This document shows, piece after piece, positions 20,434 through 32,665 of a stretch of 64,000 nucleotides of DNA. The position numbers and the translations under genes were made by a program. The notes beneath the pieces are model-generated. The model did not search any database. It was not told where the DNA came from and saw only the letters and a list, made by a program, of their open reading frames with translations. Position 1 is the first letter of the stretch, and each line of letters begins with the position of its first letter. Origin of the DNA: Ophioderma brevispina (taxonomy: Eukaryota > Echinodermata > Ophiuroidea > Amphilepidida > Ophiodermatidae); the NCBI GenBank assembly GCA_023653785.1, contig JAMKCH010001578.1, positions 55,362 through 119,361 of the forward strand. The letters are read 5' to 3'.

Positions 20434-22958
20434 TGGATACGTTATCAAGCATCGTGAATCGCAATGTTATTAATGAAAACGTGAGCTTACTCCCAATTAG
20501 TTTTAAGATAATTCTGACTAAATATGACTGACTGTTGCCAACTTAGGTTCAACATTTGTTACTGATATGTGTGACTGTTCGTGCATGCCCAGTGTACCCT
20601 AGTCTAGACTAGAGATCCCTTTCAAAATTAAAAAAAAAACAACTTTCTGCTCATGTTCGAGGTTCAAGGCCTGGGTGATTTAATTCCTTGAAAATTGATA
20701 CACTTGAATGATAATATCTACATTAGGCCCTACACACTTGATTTTTAGTTTCTTGTTGCCGGCCGGGTCGGAATTAGCTGCCGGGTCAAATAATTCATTA
20801 TTTTGTAATAATTCATTATTTGTAAATAACTAGAATTTCCATTAAGTTTTTTCCTCTCTCTCTAATCCATATGGGACTCAAATCAATCATTGACAGGTCA
20901 CTGTGGGCTGCCCTACTATCAGGCTCAATTTCCAGAAGATTGCAAGTGGTATACTACCAGACTTGGAAGTCATGGTGAAGGTCATCTGTCAGTTGTTATA
21001 ATTATAATTCAAAAATCAAGTTGAATTATTAGTTTCTCAGGTGGCAGCACTCACTGCAAAAATGGATAAATAACATATTCTGGTATAGAAATTTTAACTA
21101 CTTAGTTCTCCAGGCAGACAAGTTTGAATATTTATATTCATATTCTGGTATAGGCTTAATATTCATATTGTGGTATAGGGCCCTTGCACGGAAGGTAAAT
21201 TATTGAATGGACTTTTGTTTGTCCTCCAGATCATCCAAGGATGCGAAGAACACAATGCATGCACCTGGTTCACCTGAACCAGGCCTTCATTTATGAAAAT
21301 AAGAGGAGCTCTGTTAAAACTCTCCTGGATTTATTTACATGTAGGAGCTCAACAAGGAGCTCAATTAGTTACATGTCATAACAAAAGCACAGGCCTTTCA
21401 AGTAATAAGGAGCTCAATTTATGGAGCTCCTGAAAGACTGCTCAGGAGAGCTGTAGGAGCTCCGAAGCTATAGCTCTCCTCAGAAATGAAGGTCTGCTGA
21501 ACATTTCAGCTATTTCTACATGTGATTCCTTTGTATTTTCTGCATGCTTGGGTTGTTCTGGAGGCAGGTCTGGCCAAGATAACCTATTGACCTGCCGTGG
21601 AAGTGCCCTATAGGTTTAACTGCCCACACTTGGTGATAAAATAGGCCTATATCTAGTGTGAATTGTACTCAAATGAGTCAAAGGTTTCATTAGAATGAAA
21701 AACAGTAATCAGTTTTATTCACCATACAGATCACCAACTCTTTGACAGATATTCAAGAAGAGATGATCAATATCACAATTCCAGCTACATGTCCAGACCA
21801 TATGTACACCAAATTTCCTCTTTGAAAAGTGCTTGTTTTTGTAGCTTTTTGTCCTGTGATCCCACAGAAATAACTTGTCTCACAATGGTAGAATTACCCT
21901 CTGTATCAACCTGTTTCTGGTCTCAATCATAAATTATTGGTGGATATTAGTGCAAACTGAGGAAACATTTTTTGGGGAGGAGGGGGGTTAGAGGTATGCG
22001 GAAATCATGATTTATTTGGTGGGGGGACAGGACACAAAAAAATCAACAGATTGTAAGTTGAATAATTTGGCCAGTGGTAATACAGATATTGTGTGGTATT
22101 TTTTTTGTCTCCCCCCCCCCTAGTCCTGCTGAGCATGACTTTGGGTTGCTTTGTACATTCACTTCTGTTATTATCTTTAACGAACCCGAAGTCATGCCAA
22201 GTCTGTACTGTTTTGACATCCTTTAAGGTTATCAATTTTTAAACTCACCCAAATCACTCCAAAATGGTCCGAATTACCCGACTGTTGACTCACTTTTATC
22301 TTGACATGGACCTGTATTTTTCACTGACTCACACTAAAATGATCAAAATTTTGTGATTTTCAGCAGGTATGCAATCTTACGTTTTCAGTCTAAGTCTCAA
22401 ATCAAATTGCATAGGGTCAGGGGTCAAGATGTAAAGGTCAATGGTGGGAACATGTGCTTTGGCACCATAACAAAAACTAGTCTCTTGACATGCTTGATGA
22501 GACCGACATCTATCGCGCGCTAAATGTCGGATAACTTCTTGTTGTAACCATGATGGGAATAGAGACTACGATATGCCTATCTGTCATGAATAATCGATCC
22601 ATTAAAAATGCTATACATCGATAAGTCTTGGTGGACATTATAAACATGGCGAGATTTATTCACACCAGCTACATCATGGAATATCGGCAAAAATGTTAAA
22701 ATAATGAACCACGAACACGTCAGATTTTGACATCGAATGTGCACAAGGAATACTAGCATACTCAAGAACACGTCCGTAGCTGATTTTTAGATCAGAGCAT
22801 CGTAAGTACGTCACAAGCGGTAATTTTGAGTTGTGAGAATCACTTTTTTTCACACCATACTGTTAAACGGATTCGAAACTACTACCATCTTGTTGTAACC
22901 TCAGGTCAGAGATACGATAATGTCCAGTGATAAAAGTAACGTCAGACCTGAGGTTACC
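20434..22958. other. AT-rich spacer
   Basis: Apart from the inverted-repeat element at 21284-21492, poly-C and poly-G runs near 21980-22120 and a few short frames without motifs, nothing was recognised. Confidence 0.5.
21284..21492. mobile_element. Short inverted-repeat element rich in gagctc words
   Basis: CCTTCATTTATGA at the left and TCAGAAATGAAGG at the right are inverted. Between them many aggagctc/gagctcct words on both strands allow extensive self-pairing. About 209 bp, non-coding and MITE-like. No target duplication was confirmed. Confidence 0.55.
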
Positions 22959-23030
22959 CCGAGATGGTAGGAGGGAAGAGGGACTTGGGTAGGTGGGTGG
23001 GGGTGGTGGTTGGGGGATGGGGTGGCTAAA
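22959..23030. repeat. G-rich low-complexity tract
   Basis: A run of GGTGGG/GGGTGG-type words. It can form a quadruplex on the plus strand. No gene. Confidence 0.7.
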
Positions 23031-26020
23031 AAATCGGCCCCTGCCAGTCTCTGCAATTTCTTTCAGAATATGTCCTTTGATGCATTTAAGTCTTTAGCAG
23101 AAATGTAGGAGAAATTATACAGGAAGTGTTGCTTTTGTTCCTATGCAAATCGCCGAAACCATAGTTGTTAATGTCCAATTGAAAGCCAATACGAATTGAC
23201 AAAAATAGAATAATGAATTCTCACTCGTCGTAAATTTTAAATATCCACAAGAACTAAAAATCAAGTGTGCAGGCCGTATGGTAGTTTGATTAAATCTTTG
23301 AGTGACAGTCTAAGTATGTAATTTTACTTGTTACTAACTATTGCAGAATTATCACTGCTTATTGCTACACCTGAATTGAAATACATGAGCAAACTGCTTC
23401 TGGTCCAACTCAGTTTGTTATTTCAGCCGGTCCTGGCTTGCTGTGCAGCTCTAATGCTTTGCAAGTTTGTCTCCAGCCAGATGTTGGGAGCTTTTAAAAA
23501 GCTCTTCTCTTCTTGCAGCTCACCTCAACGTCAAGGAGCCAAGAGTGAGCTTTTTAATGCTCCTCTGAATTTCAAAAGACAGTGCTGTCCTACACAGAGA
23601 TCGAATCTGTGTAGAGGTTAACTCTCTAACACATACGACAGGTAATTGCTTTGCGTTTAAAGCGTGTTTACTTTTGCCTTATTTACAAATTTTAAAATGT
23701 GCTCTAAAAACCCTTTCAAATTCAGTTATTATTGTTTTATGCCCCAAATGCATGTTACATGTTTCCTGAAACTAATTACCTTACACATACCAATGTTGAA
23801 TGTAAATCTCCATAAACGGCAAAATTTCGATGACTTTCCAAACATATTCGTCCACCCGGCGATGTTGTCAAACACTCCCGTGTATAAATAATATCAAGTG
23901 ACGAATAAGGTGCCTGTCAAACTCATTTTTTTTGCACAAGGGAGACTAATCCAGTTTTAATGATTGCACATATCCCGAAATTCATCTTCTCATGTTCCGT
24001 TACCAACCGAACAACGGATAGCACTCTTCGCACATTACAAGTTTCGCAGGATAATTTCCAATGGGCATACCGGGATACTCCCGCAGACCAGTGAACATCG
24101 GGTAAATCAATGGCTCGAACGAAATGGCGTTTTCATCAAATCAAACTCTACGCAGAATAAATAATTCTTACTTATCTATTATTAACAATCAATTTTTTAA
24201 AAAATTGAAAAATAATAAAATATGAATGGCGTATTAACAATTTGCAAATTTCATTCACGGGCCTTTTCTGATGTAACACTTCTATTTTCACCAATTTGAT
24301 GAGTGTGAGTGGCGTAATGATTTCCCAATAGCAGAAATGGTTAAAATGACCTCGGGTCATTTGTGTGAACGCAGTGTTTATCAACAAACATTCAGACTCT
24401 GTGTAGTGAAACGAACCGTTTTTCTTTCTTTTTTTTTCAATTTACGAGCTTTCAAATTTTTTAAATCTTTCGTGATGTTTGGAAGTAACATTGTGTCACT
24501 TGGTGATTTGGTAATATGTGACACTAACTTTGAAAAAAAGGGAAATAAGTCCCTTCAACCAGATAAAATCAGGTATGTAATTTTGTATTTAACATGCTTT
24601 AAAAAAAAACGCAAATGCAATTACCCATCGTCTGTGTCAGCGGGTTATATCCCACTGACACAGATTCGATCTTGTGAGTGTCTGTCAAGAGTTATTTGCG
24701 GCAATGCAGACCCTAAATATAAGAGCAAATCAGACGCATTCTTTATAATCGGAATGACGTTTTTCGTTATGGACCGCCTATTTTAGGTTTGCAGAAGAGT
24801 GTACTTATAATGGTGTAGCAGCAATTTACTGAATTCACAATACAACTCAGATAAAATTACTCTCCCAAGTTGTTTTTGCTAATGTCCTTATAATAAAAAT
24901 CAATCGACATGATTTGCAAAAAAGGCTTGAATAAACAAAATATACATCTACAATTTGCTTTCATATGTTGAGTATGCGCTAGTATTGCCGCTGCAGCGCT
25001 GCTGTCCGTCACTGTTGTGGAACTCTATACAATTATATCTGGAAGGATTTCCCCTGAAGTTTTTGTAATCGCAAATTACTATCATGAATTTTATGGCATC
25101 TAGTATTTTATAAAAGACCTTCTCAGTCAAGTGTGTGCCTTGTTTTAATCGAGCGAGGATAATATGAAACAAATTTCTTAGCGTCCGAATATTGCGAAGA
25201 CTTTTTTCTTCGGAGCCCTTCATTTACACTGGCTGTCAGGTTATTGTATACGGAAGTGCTTCTAACCGGATGCGAGTACGCCCAAATAAAAACGTTCCTC
25301 ACGGGCAAAGTTCATTTTACTATCAAAGTTGGTTTCCATGATTTTATGTCATAATGGGTTTTCTGAGAACAATGGAGTAAATAGAATATTCAAAAATTTT
25401 CCCCGATGGGCACCATTACCATGGCAACGGAAGGGAAAAGGAAAATTTTTGCTATTAAAATTTTTAATACTTGGTCTTATCATATTATAATCTGTGTCAT
25501 GGTATTTCCATACTTACTCTAAAAAATATGTTTTTGTGTTGAGGGGGCCTAACGATAAGTGAATTTGCGCGCTCGTGGCCGACACAAGAAACCAACGCAA
25601 AGTCCAAGAAAAATTTTCTGCTTTAACAAATGGAGAACAGAAACAATGATTTGTCAGGCCTTCCATAAATAGAAGCATCCATTACAAAAACATACGTAGG
25701 TATGATTTGTTAATAATTCGTTGTTTCACGACAGACATCGCCAGACCCGTAGTACCTTGAGCATGTTGAGTACGTCAAAATAAGACTGCCGAATTTTGAA
25801 GCCTTGGAGTTGGACATCATGGTTTGTAGAATCAATTTTGTCCCGATGTGTTCAGGATTTGAGTCGGGACCCTGGCTCCACAGACTTGGCACAAAACAGT
25901 TGACAACTGGATTGTCGTGTTTTTTTTTAAACCCTTACCTAGTTTCCCTCTGCCTGACGGAGCGTTGCAGAGAAAAAAAGCAAAAGTATCAACTAACGTT
26001 GCAACGTGTCGCCAATTTTG
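23031..26020. other. Spacer with two T-arm-like hairpins
   Basis: No gene recognised; frames at 23328-23621, 24337-24786 and 24948-25223 lack motifs. CTACACAGA-gatcgaa-TCTGTGTAG (23590-23614) is a perfect 9-bp hairpin whose loop on the minus strand reads TTCGATC, as in a tRNA T-arm. TCTGTGTCAG-c-GGG-ttatat-CCC-a-CTGACACAGA (24631-24664) is a second strong hairpin, followed by the same ACAGATTCGATCT word. They may be remnants of tRNA-derived repeats. Confidence 0.4.
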
Positions 26021-26027
26021 CCATCCA

Positions 26028-26110
26028 TAGGGTTGGGCGATACTCGATACTTCGATTTGCCGATACAAGTACTTGGTATCGGCACTTCTCCGATACGATA
26101 CTTTTAAGAA
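26028..26110. repeat. hAT-end-like 'gggttgggcgatac' sequence
   Basis: gggttgggcgatactcgata followed by alternating gatac/tcgata words resembles the ends of some hAT family transposons, where 'GGGTTGGGCGATA' precedes a palindromic ATCGATA tract. The matching opposite end was not found nearby, so this is a solo end or a chance resemblance. Confidence 0.3.
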
Positions 26111-26288
26111 AATGTTTTCAATAGGGCATTAAAATACAAGGAAAATCATGATAATTACGATTAATATGATGCAGGAAGAACCTGAGAAGCGAGCGCTCAG
26201 ATACACTTTCATTCTGTCATATTCGCCATAGAAAATGACGCAAGAATTCCATAAAATTACCGTTTGGAAATCATAATGCCCAAATCCA

Positions 26289-27165
26289 GCGTTTCAGGAC
26301 ACGAGAGTTGCAGAGTTTGTTCGCTAGACTTTCTTTTATCATGTTTATAACACATCCAAAATTGATCACAACTTTTCCGTATAAATTTTGCAATATTTAG
26401 CGATTTCTCGGAGGGTAGTAATTTCGCTACTCAAATTTTCGCCCGAACCGGGAAATGCACGTGTGTGTTATTCCGCCAGTAAAAAGCAAAATAAGCTTAA
26501 TCTATAAAATCGGTAGAGACCAAATGTGCTCAAATAGTATTAATAACTCGGAATTTTCCTCGTGAATTAGGTGACGCCAAAAGGGTAATTAGTAGTGTGT
26601 ACCCTCTACTTCCTAACCGAATAGTATGACAGCTTTGTAAAAAAAATGTTTGTTTGCCGTATCCAACCAGCCCTGACAACATATAAAACTCAGAATTTTT
26701 CGTCAAGAATTCCCTTTACGTGAATAAACTATGGCACGTCTAAAATTAGGATTCTTGGCCGCCCTCCTGACGAAATTATGACTTAAGGTACACACTAACC
26801 TATTACCCTTGGTCCCCACTTCGGCAAAAATTATCACAGCAATAGTCCGTACTTCACGAGAAAATTCTGGGTATTGATATATGAGCACATTTTTGCATAA
26901 ATTTGGTGTTACAAATTTTTGGAAGGTGTACATGATTTCCTGAAAGAAAATGTGTTGATTTAAGCTTATGTTTGTTTTACTGGAGGATTAACACACCCGT
27001 GCATTTCCCGGTTTCGTGCGGAAAATTTGAGTAGCGAAATTATACCCTCCAAGAAACGCTAATAATTCAAAATTTATACGGAAAGGTTGTGAATCAATTT
27101 TGGATATGTTATAAAAGAAAGTCTTGGAAACAAACTGTGGCCACTCTCAATTTCTGGAACGCAAG
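26289..27165. repeat. Large imperfect inverted repeat (foldback structure)
   Basis: The left arm (about 26289-26625) and right arm (about 26785-27165) are inverse complements over several hundred bases with indels. Examples are the left words 'agactttcttttat', 'ttccgtataaattttg', 'aaccgggaaatgcacg', 'cataag/aataagctta' and 'tagtgtgtacc', each found inverted on the right in mirrored order. The left arm lacks about 40 bp present in the right. The loop is about 150 bp. This fits a foldback element or the two long TIRs of a deleted transposon. Nothing coding is visible. Confidence 0.8.
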
Positions 27166-27741
27166 GTAACTCAAGATACAGCCAAGTATAGACATGAATG
27201 TTCTAACAAAGTCTATGGGAGGCGTAATGTGGTGGGAACCCTTAAAAGGGCGCCACGCGCGTTACACCAGTTATCAAAATGAGCTATCATATACTAGATT
27301 TAGTAAAAAATTACTCAATTTCACAACGATATTGACCAGCACAGTCAGAGGGATTTCGGGACTATTTTGTAGGGTGACAAAGACAGTATTTCAAGCTATT
27401 TTAATTGCATGTTTGCTGTTGAATTGAACATAGTTAATAATGCCCGGGATAAATGCTAGAAGAGCACCTTTACTTTCATAAGATTTTCACCATATTACCA
27501 CGGGGTCCTTGAGTCATTGTAGAGAAAAATGGCAGTGGTTTATTCCCTTAGGTATGAATACGAAGTCAGTGGCATAATGCAAGAGCACTTGCTGACTTAA
27601 TTCAGCACAGAGGCCTGGTGGAAGTTCAAATGATAGGTCCTAGGGCTACATGAAATTTACAGACGTTAAACCCCCAATGGTGTGTGTCCACTCCGCCCAG
27701 TGTCACTTTCCTATTCCAGTGGACAAGCTTTTCGGGGGATG
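27166..27741. other. Spacer, nothing recognised
   Basis: Moderately AT-rich sequence without supported exons or repeats. Confidence 0.5.
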
Positions 27742-28053
27742 TATTAGTGTGGTCTAGTGAAAGCGCAGGACTTGTGATCATTAGACGGTTAAAAATTCGT
27801 GAGTTCGAGCCCACTGTGGTCAACGTGTTCGTGATCCATGGGCAAAGATACTTAATTCTTAATTGTCTTCGTCGACCAAAGCGAAATCTGTGGAGCTGCT
27901 ATGGGAATGTTACAATCTAATTGCAGATAGGCTTGTGGGCCAAAAGGCATGACTTTGAGCAGCCACTGATGAAATGATTGTGACGATTTCTTGAAGGTGG
28001 ATATAAGTAATAATTATGGCAACGCGCTTTGAGCCCCCCTTTTATGGGATTAA
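27742..28053 (+). mobile_element. tRNA-derived composite SINE (plus strand)
   Basis: Pol III A box TGGTCTAGTGA (27750-27760) and B box GAGTTCGAGCCCA (27801-27813) form a tRNA-like head. A unique body with 'gatacttaattcttaattgt' follows. The tail contains 'gtggatataagtaataatta' and 'ggcaacgcgctttgagcccc', the kind of conserved 3' region that SINEs share with partner LINEs. No functional tRNA is present. The start and end are approximate. The 160-codon minus-strand frame at 27917-28399 overlaps it and is not a gene. Confidence 0.75.
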
Positions 28054-28653
28054 GAGATATTAAAAAACTGGTATTATAGAATATTATGATTTTGTTGGTT
28101 TGGAGGTCTATGGTTTTGTCTCCTTGACTCCTCTTTCTGTCATCTCGTAAGTCTGATTCTGACTGCTGCTGCAGTACACGAGTGTCAATTGGGACGGCAC
28201 GGACCCAATCGTAGACAATTCTTTGATTAAATATATAGGCCCCTAGTTCGTCCGGCTTGAACGAAAGAGTGATGTAATTAGCTTTCGCGCAGCTAGTGTG
28301 CATGCGTTTATCGGTCGCCGACTTGGTGCACTCGCGATTAAAGCTGCGGTTTACTGCGATGTGACACCATTTACGCTTTGCATGAAAGCTATGCATCACT
28401 ACTTAGTCAAGCTGGACAAAGTATACCACCAATTAGGGTATCATACAGTGCGAACTGATAAGGAATAATGTTGGCACAACGCAGAGACGCAGTGTGTATA
28501 TTTGGGCATAGTGTGCATGATTCTGTACAAATGCCACGTATCGTGGTTGGACTCAAAACAATAACCGAATAATGGTCCGCCCATTTTGGTTGTAATGGAT
28601 AAAAGGAAGTGTCCGTAGCAAGATAGGCTAAACAGAGCTTTACCATAGCCAGG

Positions 28654-28680
28654 CAGTTGGGTATATATAGGTCTAGGCCT
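28654..28680 (+). promoter_or_regulatory. TATA-like box upstream of the 28752 ORF
   Basis: gggTATATATAGGtc (core about 28662-28672) lies about 85 bp before the ATG at 28752, a usual TATA to 5' UTR to ATG distance. The preceding 350 bp (28250-28600) is CpG-rich relative to its surroundings. Promoter function is inference. Confidence 0.4.
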
Positions 28681-28751
28681 ACAATAATTATCTTGTTGTT
28701 ACAGGAGAGACTAAAATTGGCGTATTGCAGCAGTGATATAAATTACACTAA

Positions 28752-28868
28752 ATGGAACCTCCACAACTTAACATGGATGAGGCTGACTGGTTGTGGCAAT
28801 ATTTAAAAAAAAATTCAGTTGATTTTGATGATGGCATGTTGCATTTTGATGTTTTTGCAGTGGCGTAA
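28752..28868 (+). CDS. Small ORF interrupted by a hAT MITE, unrecognised
   Basis: ATG at 28752 opens MEPPQLNMDEADWLWQYLKK followed by NSVDFDDGMLHFDVF, an acidic, protein-like sequence. The MITE beginning at 28858 then supplies AVA and a stop. In the pre-insertion sequence, the target TGTTTTTG followed by TAATAAG, the frame would have stayed open past 29016 for about 25 more codons. The family is not recognised. It could be a first coding exon or an upstream/small ORF. Confidence 0.4.
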   Translation: MEPPQLNMDEADWLWQYLKKNSVDFDDGMLHFDVFAVA

Positions 28869-29015
28869 CCAGCGGGGGGGGGGGCTCTCAAACCAAATCA
28901 AAAATTAAAAAAAAAACCCTTGCCCCCCTTCAGCCCCCAAATGGACTGACTTTTTGTACAGTCTCTATGGAGAAGGACCCAAATTCGCCCCATAGAAAAG
29001 GTTGTTACGCCACTG
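28858..29015. mobile_element. hAT-type MITE with perfect 8-bp target duplication
   Basis: A 158-bp element with terminal inverted repeats CAGTGGCGTAAC...GTTACGCCACTG, flanked by TGTTTTTG on both sides (28850-28857 and 29016-29023). Ends starting CAG and an 8-bp duplication are diagnostic of hAT-superfamily transposition. The interior has a 13-base G run and poly-A. Related 'agtggcgtag' and 'gtacgccactg' ends occur near 14971 and 45814, so the family is repeated in this genome. Confidence 0.92.
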
Positions 29016-29133
29016 TGTTTTTGTAATAAGCAATGTCAGTGTATGGCACAAAAAACAACAAACATGGACAATGAGTTTATCCTGCCGTGGGATAGTAGCC
29101 TAGCCTAGGGCCTAATAGCCTAGCTAGGCATGT

Positions 29134-29202
29134 AGGCCAGCAGTTAGGGGTTCAGTAACCTTACCTACAAGTGAGATTAATGATAACACTAACTGCTGGC
29201 CT
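29134..29202. repeat. Hairpin with perfect 14-bp arms
   Basis: AGGCCAGCAGTTAG (29134-29147) and CTAACTGCTGGCCT (29189-29202) are exact inverse complements separated by 41 bp. Surrounding tagcctagg/cctaggc words give further short dyads. Possible ends of a tiny MITE or a structured transcript. Confidence 0.8.
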
Positions 29203-31784
29203 GTTTAGGTAGGTCCAAGTTAGGGCATGGACAAAGGCACCTAGTGCTTATCACTCTTATTGATATGTTCGAAGTAATTTCGCAAACACTACCTACTACA
29301 AAAAACACGTTAAACAAATGACAACATGAATGACAATCGGGAATTCTTTTGGTTTAAATGGAAAGCCTACAATAAACGGAAAGCCTACATGCTCGCATAG
29401 CTATAGGCTAGTGCAAAAACATAATTGCGTATGAGGTATAAGCCTACAGTGGGGAACACAACTAACTTCACAATTGAGCCATTATGAGGACCAGGGTAAC
29501 AAGGGTTATCACTAGCCAAAAGTGCTAGTGTTCATCAGTTCGAAGTAGCGTAAGTTGGGTGTCTAAATAAAAAGCTTCACTAGCTTAAAACAGAAAATAT
29601 TGGTCCGAGGTCTGACAATTCTAGGCATCGGATTTTCTTATAGTAATGTGCCATTCCGAAAGTAGAAAACTCTTTGCTACCCTAAACCTACGCCTATGCA
29701 ACCCTAACCTTATGCAAAATCCGAAAATAAGACGCAAAGCCAGTCCAATTGAAAAAAAATCACTATGCTTACTCAAATTTGAACATAAACCACTTACCAA
29801 AAACTCCTAACAATATAATTCTAACCTCTAACTCCTAACTCGGTCGACTTCATGTAAGGATCGACTCTACAGCCTAACACTATCCTCGGCACTCTCGTTC
29901 AGTTGTGCGTTTATTGCCAAATTAGTGCCTCATCACGATCAACTGGGAAATAACTTTGAATCAATATTGTGTGTTCAGATTGGCAATACCAGCCTTCAAG
30001 TTCCGCACCTTCTTGTGCACAAATGTCGCGAGTGTATGCCAGTACTGAAGGATTGTTACGTCTTACCAATTAAGCTTATATTAAACATTTAATGCTAAAC
30101 CTAGCCCCGATGCTAACACAAACCACTTGGCATAAAGTTGCAGAATGCAAAGGCACGATGACATGTTGTCACACACTTGTCAATAAACACCTAGCTATTT
30201 TAGGAAATTAAAAAAAATAATAATTTAGTAAAAATAAATATCAAATACTGACTGTTTGTACAGAAGTTCACAACACAATAGCTCTGTTTATTTTTGCTCC
30301 AATTTTTCTGGTACTCCGTACTCGCCTGATTGTTTCCAGTTGTCATGTTGCTTGCAATCAAAGTGTAAAGGGACCCAGCTAAAAGTCGAGGTCAAAACGG
30401 GTTCACTGCCCATGTGCAGTAGGTATTTTATATAACAAGTGAGAGTGCCCCCTCTGTGATAGACAGCCTACTAAGTAATAGAGGGGGTATGACTTTTTGA
30501 TTGAAATGAAAAAATCCAGTGTGTGTCCACATACACAATTGAACCATACACATATACAAAACATTATGGGGTTTAATTTGGGACACTTATAGAAGACCCC
30601 CAGAACGTAAATTTGTACTCATCTAAACATATTTCACTGTGGGTTAACCCCCAATTACCAAAAAAACCCCACAAATGTGCAAAGTGTACCTGTAAACACC
30701 CCACAATGTACTCCGTAAGGAACAGGCACACATACACACACACACACAGAATACAAACCAGATAAGCCCTATGTGCCTTAGAACTGCAATTCTTGACAGA
30801 TAACTCAAAAATACATTCGGGTAAGTTCTCTTTAAAAAAAATCGAGGAGCAACCAAGTAGGAAAGCATTTTGGGGATAAATGTTAAAATCAAAATTGATG
30901 TAAAATTATCCCCTTGAGGTTTTGTGGGCTGCACACCATATCAAACATAAGTGAGGTATTCTCAAGGATTTTACTATAAAGCAGGTCCCAAAGGGAATAA
31001 ATAAGCCTTTTCGGGATTTTCTTTTGAGGGGGGGGGAAGGTCGGATTGCTTTGGCCATCCCTCGGAAAATTAGCACTCTATATAAATGCCTAGTAAACAT
31101 GTATGGATTCTATGGTGTTAATTATTTAAAGGCTCATGATACGGTATTTTTCTGTCATAACTCTGCGAAAAACGTTTACTGCAAAAGGCCACCACACCAT
31201 AAAATGAATCTTATATGTTAACTTCACGAAAAAATGCAATAATTATGACAAATCAGGTTTGGAAAGGAAATTTGAGCAAAATGTGGAGCGATATGAGCCA
31301 GATCCTGTCAATACATCGGGTATACGTTATGTTGCATTGAGCGCCTAGTTCTTGCGTACGTTCGTGCTCGACCTTGTTGAGCATAGGCGTGGTAGGACCC
31401 CATAAACATGAGAAGGAGACTAATTTTGAAAAATAACATGATCAGAAGCTGGGATTTTTGAAATGGCACGACAATTGAATTTTCTCCAAATTTCTTCTCG
31501 AATAAAAGAGGGGTCGCCTCCCCCTCTCTCTTATGCTCAGAAACCCTGCCACACTGCACCCCCCCCCCATCCAATGAGTGACAGTGTCTATGGATAAGGA
31601 CACAAATTAGTCTCTGACAATATGCCTCGGCACCTCTTCTGCCCCCACCATTTACAATGCTTGGTTCACCACTGGGTAAGAGTTAGATAACTAGACTTTC
31701 TCCGAACCCTAAATACAGGAGGCAACGAGCGTGACTTATATTATAGCATGGCGCACAATTTATAGGCCCGAGGCGAAAATCTTC
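29203..31784. other. Spacer without recognised genes
   Basis: Mixed AT-rich sequence with a short (CA)n stretch near 30727-30750 and poly-G near 31027. Frames at 30644-30934 and 31308-31574 have no recognisable motifs. Confidence 0.5.
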
Positions 31785-32665
31785 TATATAAGAATTGATT
31801 TATAGCCATGAAATTATTAGTTCAGTAAATTTAGGCCTCAATAAATTCATAGCCTGCGGTAGATTCTTCTTATAATAAATGATTAGTTAAGTAAATTATA
31901 GGCTCCGGTGCAATCCTTGCTTATCTAAGAAAATATGTACCCACAAGGTCCCTCATTTCTTCAAGCCATGCCTTCTTTCAGGGACTTATTTTTTTTAAAG
32001 TGCAATTTTAGTGTGCTGTGCAAACCAGCCATGAAATGACTAGTTAAGAAAAATTGGACCTCTTGGCTAAGAAGTGATTAATTCAGTAAAATTATCGGAC
32101 CTGCAGCGCAAACCTATTATCTAAGAAATGATGGTTTCAATATTATAGGCCTACGCGTATATAAATTTTATTTATACTCATCATAAATATGCAAGTCTCG
32201 TGTAGATTTTCTATTTGAGAAAAATATTAGTTCGTAATTTTATAGGCCTGCGGAGAACCGTCTTAAAAGAAATTCTTAATTCAGTAAATATATAGGCCTG
32301 CAGCTCAATCCTCTTACCTAAGAAATAAGTTCAGTAAATTTATAGAACCTCTGGCACAATCCTTTTAGCTAAGGCAATGATTAGTTGAGAAAATTATTAT
32401 TTCTGAAATTATAGGCCTGCTGGGCAACCGTCTTGGCTAAGGAAATGATTGATCAGGCCTTGCTGAGATTCCTTTTAGATAAGAAACGATTAGTTCAGTA
32501 AATCTTAGACCGTGGCACAATCATCTTAAGCTAAAGAAAATGTTAGGTCAGTAAATTATAGGCTGAGTGCGTCTTCTTAGTGAAAAGGGTTAAAAAGAGG
32601 CCTGCGTCGTAATCTGTATAGGCTGAGAAAATTATTTAGTTAAGTAAATGTATACACCTACATCG
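31785..32665. repeat. Degenerate ~55-65-bp tandem array
   Basis: About 14-15 diverged copies of a unit made of 'taagaaatgattagttcagt', 'aaattataggcctgc' and 'ggcgcaatcctcttagc'. Copies differ by substitutions and small deletions, so it is an old array. No open frame. Confidence 0.85.

Noticed and set aside
24337..24786. 149-codon plus-strand open frame
   Set aside because: No motif. It includes a strong hairpin and composition matches the spacer.
27917..28399. 160-codon minus-strand open frame
   Set aside because: It overlaps the 3' body of a SINE in antisense and has no recognisable motif.
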